A stretch of DNA of 64,000 bases, from the NCBI GenBank assembly GCA_913775725.1, contig CAJYNG010000008.1, positions 310,001 through 374,000 on the forward strand. The letters run 5' to 3'. The notes under the pieces were generated by a model. That model was given only the letters and a program-made list of their open reading frames with translations. It did not search any database and was not told where the DNA came from. Position 1 is the first letter of the stretch. Every line of letters starts with the position of its first letter. Made by a program: the position numbers and the translations under genes. Source of the stretch: an uncultured Stenotrophomonas sp. (GTDB taxonomy: Bacteria; Pseudomonadota; Gammaproteobacteria; Xanthomonadales; Xanthomonadaceae). This document shows positions 60,936-64,000 of this stretch, one piece after another.

Positions 60936-61520
60936 TCAGGCCCCGGCGTCAGTGTTGTCTATGGCCGGGGAAGACGGGGTGTCTGGCGCGGAATCCTGGG
61001 CGGGACCTGCGGCCGGATCCGGACCGGACGAGGGGTCGGGCGCAGGACCGGGCGCGGGCGCTGCAGCATTGCCTGCAAGCGTTTCGAGTGCATGCAGGCT
61101 GCTGGTAGCGGCCGCAGCGTCGGCAGTGGCACCGTGGGTCTGTGCCTGCAGGACGCTGATGGCGGTCTTTCCTTCTGCGGTGGCCGCGGCGATCACGGCC
61201 GCAGGCGAAGGGGGCGCCGGCACCGGGCCGGGCAGGGGGATGACCTGCGGCGGTGGCGGCGGAGGGGGTTCCGGAGCGGGCGGCGGCACCGGCCAGGGGG
61301 CATTGATCATCTTCGCGCAGGTGGCGGTGACCGCTGCGTTGCTGACCATGCCCGCGCCCTGCTGGCGCGCGACGGCGTTGTGCATGGCGGTGCCCAGCGT
61401 CTCCAGCATCACCATGTCCAGCATGCTGAAGGACTGCGCCGGCCCCTGGGCCACCAGCAGGGTCGAGGCGGCGCTGACGCTGTCGACGATCTGGCTGTTG
61501 ACGGTGTTCTCACTGCTCAT
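60936..61520 (-). CDS. RebB-like protein with proline-rich spacer (2)
   Basis: A 194-residue protein. The N-terminal 70 residues are RebB-like (VNSQIVDSVSAASTLLVAQG; MLETLGTAMHNAVARQQGAG). A run of prolines (PAPEPPPPPPPQVIPLPGPV) separates it from a second Ala-rich helix (VIAAATAEGKTAISVLQAQT) and a Pro/Asp tail. The split form is unlike normal 80-110-residue Reb proteins and may join R-body ribbons to something else. The start overlaps the stop of the next upstream gene (ATGA). Confidence 0.65.
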   Translation of the reverse strand: MSSENTVNSQIVDSVSAASTLLVAQGPAQSFSMLDMVMLETLGTAMHNAVARQQGAGMVSNAAVTATCAKMINAPWPVPPPAPEPPPPPPPQVIPLPGPVPAPPSPAAVIAAATAEGKTAISVLQAQTHGATADAAAATSSLHALETLAGNAAAPAPGPAPDPSSGPDPAAGPAQDSAPDTPSSPAIDNTDAGA

Positions 61521-61753
61521 GACGGAACGGCTCCCTTCTGGATGATCAGGGCCAGGACCTGGGCCAGGCTTGCGCCGGCGGTCACCTGGCCGCGTTGCTG
61601 GTTGGCCACCGCGTTCTGCATTGCCAGGCCGAGGCTGTCGGCCATCGCCAGGTAAGTGGCGGACATCGCGAACGAGGGGGCGAGGGCGATCGCCACACCG
61701 GAGCCAGTGCTGGTTGCAGCCAGCAGGTAGCCGGTGGCGGGCGATCCGGCCAT
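61517..61753 (-). CDS. RebB-like protein, short (3)
   Basis: A 78-residue protein. The helical core SLGLAMQNAVANQQRGQVTA is the part most like RebB (ALANAAHNATNAQQQS). The usual start (MAFPTAVN) is missing and replaced by a Gly/Ser/Thr-rich segment (ATGYLLAATSTGSGVAIAL). Coupled to the following gene by ATGA overlap. Likely a divergent R-body subunit; low certainty on function. Confidence 0.6.
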   Translation of the reverse strand: MAGSPATGYLLAATSTGSGVAIALAPSFAMSATYLAMADSLGLAMQNAVANQQRGQVTAGASLAQVLALIIQKGAVPS

Positions 61754-61823
61754 CGATCAGGGGCCCGACGTGACGCCGCCCTGAGCGGGGGCGCGGCGAT
61801 TGGCGTCACGCCGGGCCGACACG

Positions 61824-62096
61824 TCAGCGCAGACCCAGGATTTCGCGGGTGGCCACGCCGTTGGAGGCGGTGTCGATCGCATACAGCGTGGACACCCCCT
61901 GGGTGGTCGACGCCTGCATGGTCACGTAGGACTGCTGCTGGTTGTTGGTGGCGTTGTGCGCGGCGTTGGACAGTGCCTGGCTGGTGGCCACGAACAGGTT
62001 GCCCATTGCGATGGCCGGCGCATCACCAAGCACCTTGGTGTTGACCTGCGAGACCGAATCGGTGATCTGGCTGTTGACGGCGGTGGGAAATGCCAT
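61824..62096 (-). CDS. RebB family R-body protein (copy 4 of 4 in transcript order)
   Basis: A 90-residue RebB protein: MAFPTAVNSQITDSVSQVNT at the start, VLGDAPAIAMGNL, and a conserved ATSQALSNAAHNATNNQQQS core. RebB-type proteins polymerise into ribbons that coil into cylinders (R-bodies), which can unroll when pH falls, as in Caedibacter in Paramecium. It is the most diverged of the four close copies (NNQQQSYVTMQASTTQGVST). Ribosome binding site AGGAG; the ATG at 62096 gives the conserved start. No signal peptide. Confidence 0.9.
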   Translation of the reverse strand: MAFPTAVNSQITDSVSQVNTKVLGDAPAIAMGNLFVATSQALSNAAHNATNNQQQSYVTMQASTTQGVSTLYAIDTASNGVATREILGLR

Positions 62097-62156
62097 GGTG
62101 GAAGCTCCTAGGGTGGACAGCACTACAGGAACGGAGATTGCCGGCACTCAATGGAA

Positions 62157-62423
62157 TCAGCCGAGAATCTTCCGGGTGGCGGCGCCGGTGGCGCCGGTAT
62201 CGACGGCGTAGAGCAGCGCGACGCCCATGGTGGTCGCGGCCTGTGCCGTGACATACATCTGCTGCTGGGCGAGCGTCGCGTTGTGGGCGGCATTGGCCAG
62301 CGCCTGCGCGGTGGCCTGGTACAGCGTGCCCATTGCCGTGGCAGGCGCCACGCCCAGCACCTGCAGGTTGGCCTGGCTGACCGAGTCGGTGATCTGGTCG
62401 TTGACGGCCGTGGGAAATGCCAT
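62157..62423 (-). CDS. RebB family R-body protein (copy 3)
   Basis: An 88-residue RebB protein: MAFPTAVNDQITDSVSQANL, ATAQALANAAHNATLAQQQM, ending ATRKILG. It differs from copies 1 and 2 at positions such as LQVLGVAPATAMGTL and the Met in QQQMYV. Strong ribosome binding site (AAGGAG). Serves with its neighbours as a structural R-body subunit. Confidence 0.9.
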   Translation of the reverse strand: MAFPTAVNDQITDSVSQANLQVLGVAPATAMGTLYQATAQALANAAHNATLAQQQMYVTAQAATTMGVALLYAVDTGATGAATRKILG

Positions 62424-62449
62424 GGCTCAGCTCCTTGCCTGCCGGCGCA

Positions 62450-62719
62450 TCACGCGCCGAGGATCTGCTTGGTGGCCACGCCGGTGGTGGCGGTATCGAT
62501 CGCGTACAGGGTGGCCACGCCCATGGTGGTGGCTGCCTGCGCCGTCACATAGGACTGCTGCTGGGCATTGGTTGCGTTGTGGGCGGCGTTGGCCAGCGCC
62601 TGCGCGGTGGCCTGGTAGAGGTTGCCCATGGCCACGGCGGGGCCGTCGCCCAGTACTTTGGTGTTGACCTGGGTGACTGAATCGGTGATCTGGTCGTTTA
62701 CAGCGGTCGGGAATGCCAT
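62450..62719 (-). CDS. RebB family R-body protein (copy 2)
   Basis: An 89-residue RebB protein: MAFPTAVNDQITDSVTQVNT, VLGDGPAVAMGNLYQATAQA, NATNAQQQSYVTAQAATTMG, ending ATKQILGA. Nearly identical to copy 1 over the first 80 residues, so the pair arose by recent duplication or is kept alike by gene conversion. Ribosome binding site AGGAG. Confidence 0.9.
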   Translation of the reverse strand: MAFPTAVNDQITDSVTQVNTKVLGDGPAVAMGNLYQATAQALANAAHNATNAQQQSYVTAQAATTMGVATLYAIDTATTGVATKQILGA

Positions 62720-62762
62720 ATCGATCTCCTTGAGGTTGGCGGGTCAGCTACGGAACGACAGA

Positions 62763-63053
62763 TCAGGAGCCCAGGCCGCGCACGCGGGTGCTGAGAATTT
62801 CCTTGCTCGCTACCGCCGTGGTGGCGGTATCGATCGAGTACAGCGTGGCCACACCCATGGTGGTGGCCGACTGCGCGGTCACATAGGACTGCTGCTGCGC
62901 GTTGGTGGCGTTATGCGCGGCGTTGGCCAGTGCCTGTGCGGTGGCCTGGTACAGATTGCCCACTGCCACGGCGGGCGCATCGCCCAGCACCTTGGTGTTG
63001 GCCTGGGTGACCGAATCGGTGATCTGGTCGTTTACCGCGGTTGGAAATGCCAT
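62763..63053 (-). CDS. RebB family R-body protein (copy 1, first gene of operon)
   Basis: A 96-residue RebB protein: MAFPTAVNDQITDSVTQANT, VLGDAPAVAVGNLYQATAQA, NATNAQQQSYVTAQSATTMG. The C-terminus carries an extension (SKEILSTRVRGLGS) not present in the other copies. As the first gene it follows the likely operon promoter in 63054..63297, where I see a ribosome binding site (AGGAG) but no promoter element I can name with confidence. Structural R-body subunit by family. Confidence 0.9.
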   Translation of the reverse strand: MAFPTAVNDQITDSVTQANTKVLGDAPAVAVGNLYQATAQALANAAHNATNAQQQSYVTAQSATTMGVATLYSIDTATTAVASKEILSTRVRGLGS

Positions 63054-63297
63054 GTCTTGCTCCTGCGAAAAGGTGGAAGTGCGTGGTATCCAGTGTCACG
63101 GTGCGTGGTGCGTAACTGCGTGTGCTTCACCGTGGATGCAGATTAGAAAGAAGCGGCGATGTCGGATTGGTGGAATCGACGGAGAATGCGGGGGAAATGG
63201 TGTGAAGATCGGGGCCACGATACGGGCGGATTGCTGGTCGGTACGGTATTTCGACGATGGTGCATCAGTACACGGCGCGGCCCTGTCACGCGCTGGA

Positions 63298-64000
63298 TCA
63301 GCCTGCGGGTAGGCCTTCGATGTAGCGTGCGATCGCGGCGTACCAGTCGATGCTCTGCCGGTGCGCGGGACCGCCCGGCGGCGGATCCACCGGCTGGCGA
63401 ACTCCCAGCTGCGACGAAATCCCGGCCTGTTCCACCCGCTGTACGCGCGACAGTTCCCAATCCACGATCGACTCCGAGGCCGGACGGCCCATCCAAGCCG
63501 GTCGTGGCGCCAGCTGCTGGTTGAGCGTTGTCGCCAATGCCGCCAGATCGATGTCTGCGGGCGCGGTAAAGCAGACCAGGAAGAACAACACCTGGCCCGG
63601 TCGATTGCCGAACGCAGCCGTGTGGTCCATGACATAGCCTGCATCGAGGACCATGCCGGTTTCCTCAACAAACTCACGACGGGCCGCCGCCTCCGCCGCC
63701 TCGGCAGCGCCCATCGCACCACCGGGAAGCGCCCATTGCCCAGCCTGGTTGACGGTCACCGGCGGCCGCTCGGCGGTCCAGGTTTCCAGCGCTGCCTGTG
63801 CCCCGGCGATGCGTGCGCCGAGCCCTGCATCGGGCCACACGGTGATGGGAGGTGCGCCGAGCGCGACGCGGCCGGCGAACCCGGCGGCCAGCGAGGCACG
63901 ATCGACGGCAGTCAGCACTGACGGAATGGCGCCCTGCAGTGCCTCGACGGTGTTGACGCCGCGGGCGGTCTGGACTTGACCTGCCGCGGTGGCGACCGCC
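63298..64000 (-). CDS. NUDIX hydrolase, 5' end beyond the window
   Basis: The reading frame stays open to the right edge, and the part before the first possible start (a GTG at 63918) still reads like protein (GQVQTARGVNTVEALQGAIP), so the true start probably lies outside. The Nudix box is complete: GAMGAAEAAEAAARREF followed by VEETGM, fitting GX5EX7REUXEEXGU. Such enzymes cleave nucleoside diphosphates linked to another group. A C-terminal extension (DWELSRVQRVEQAGI) is not typical. It is on the same strand as the R-body operon, 244 bases before it; co-transcription is not evident. Confidence 0.82.
   Translation of the reverse strand, partial: AVATAAGQVQTARGVNTVEALQGAIPSVLTAVDRASLAAGFAGRVALGAPPITVWPDAGLGARIAGAQAALETWTAERPPVTVNQAGQWALPGGAMGAAEAAEAAARREFVEETGMVLDAGYVMDHTAAFGNRPGQVLFFLVCFTAPADIDLAALATTLNQQLAPRPAWMGRPASESIVDWELSRVQRVEQAGISSQLGVRQPVDPPPGGPAHRQSIDWYAAIARYIEGLPAG

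Overview
The window is about 64 kb of GC-rich chromosome from a member of the Stenotrophomonas maltophilia complex. The clearest marker is a complete L1-type class B3 metallo-beta-lactamase gene (10824..11696, minus). It is supported by many short palindromic repeats beginning GTAG (the SMAG/REP type of this genus) and by Xanthomonadaceae-type gene families. The L1 protein differs from the reference L1 as I remember it at many positions, so this may not be the reference strain or species. No tRNA, rRNA, CRISPR array, insertion sequence or prophage was recognised. Both ends cut genes: an FtsX-type permease at the left and a NUDIX protein at the right.

Layout. 1..2381: tail of an ABC-permease operon with two DUF3299 lipoproteins and a cysteine-containing membrane-anchored protein. 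2471..4631: SmvA-type efflux pump with its TetR regulator and a perfect palindromic operator. 4726..6250: AraC regulator divergent from a carboxymuconolactone-decarboxylase-like protein. 6322..9691: fdhD divergent from a YdeP-type molybdoenzyme. 9717..10708: CopL-like and DUF411 periplasmic metal proteins. 10824..15649: L1 followed upstream by a FecI/FecR/TonB-receptor signalling set. 15852..18246: small membrane and DUF proteins, LtrA and an EamA half-transporter. 18260..19949: FixJ-type response regulator and sensor kinase. 20070..24095: a magnesium operon (DPDP leader peptide, MgtE-N-like small protein, MgtA, MgtC). 24255..26492: EF-hand lipoprotein, prolyl aminopeptidase, TraX.

26884..38428 holds two paralogous iron modules, each a TonB siderophore receptor divergent from a TetR regulator with a related AT-rich operator. 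The second also carries a siderophore-interacting reductase, a PepSY membrane protein, DUF3649 and DUF3325. Between them lie a YcaQ/AlkX-type glycosylase and an AlaX-like editing protein. 38522..45415 is an envelope-stress or efflux regulon: an orphan ABC membrane domain, a kinase/regulator pair with a membrane protein, and divergent macAB. Three promoters here share arrays of an 8-bp direct repeat (TGGAGATT-like) in 11-bp phase. 45441..57028: a GAF-PAS-PAS-GGDEF cyclase, an inhibitor/M23 peptidase pair, a TetR/TonB-receptor/tyrosine-phosphatase unit, an SPFH/zinc-ribbon membrane module, and a beta-hydroxyacid dehydrogenase.

57445..63053 is an R-body (refractile body) locus: four near-identical RebB genes, three divergent RebB-like genes and two unknown coupled genes on the minus strand. 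They converge on a regulator that fuses a degenerate sigma-54-type AAA+ domain to an AraC DNA-binding domain. The observations I rate highest are the MgtL-like leader peptide, the TGGAGATT arrays that tie macAB to its neighbouring two-component system and an orphan ABC gene, and the AAA+/AraC regulator beside the R-body genes.
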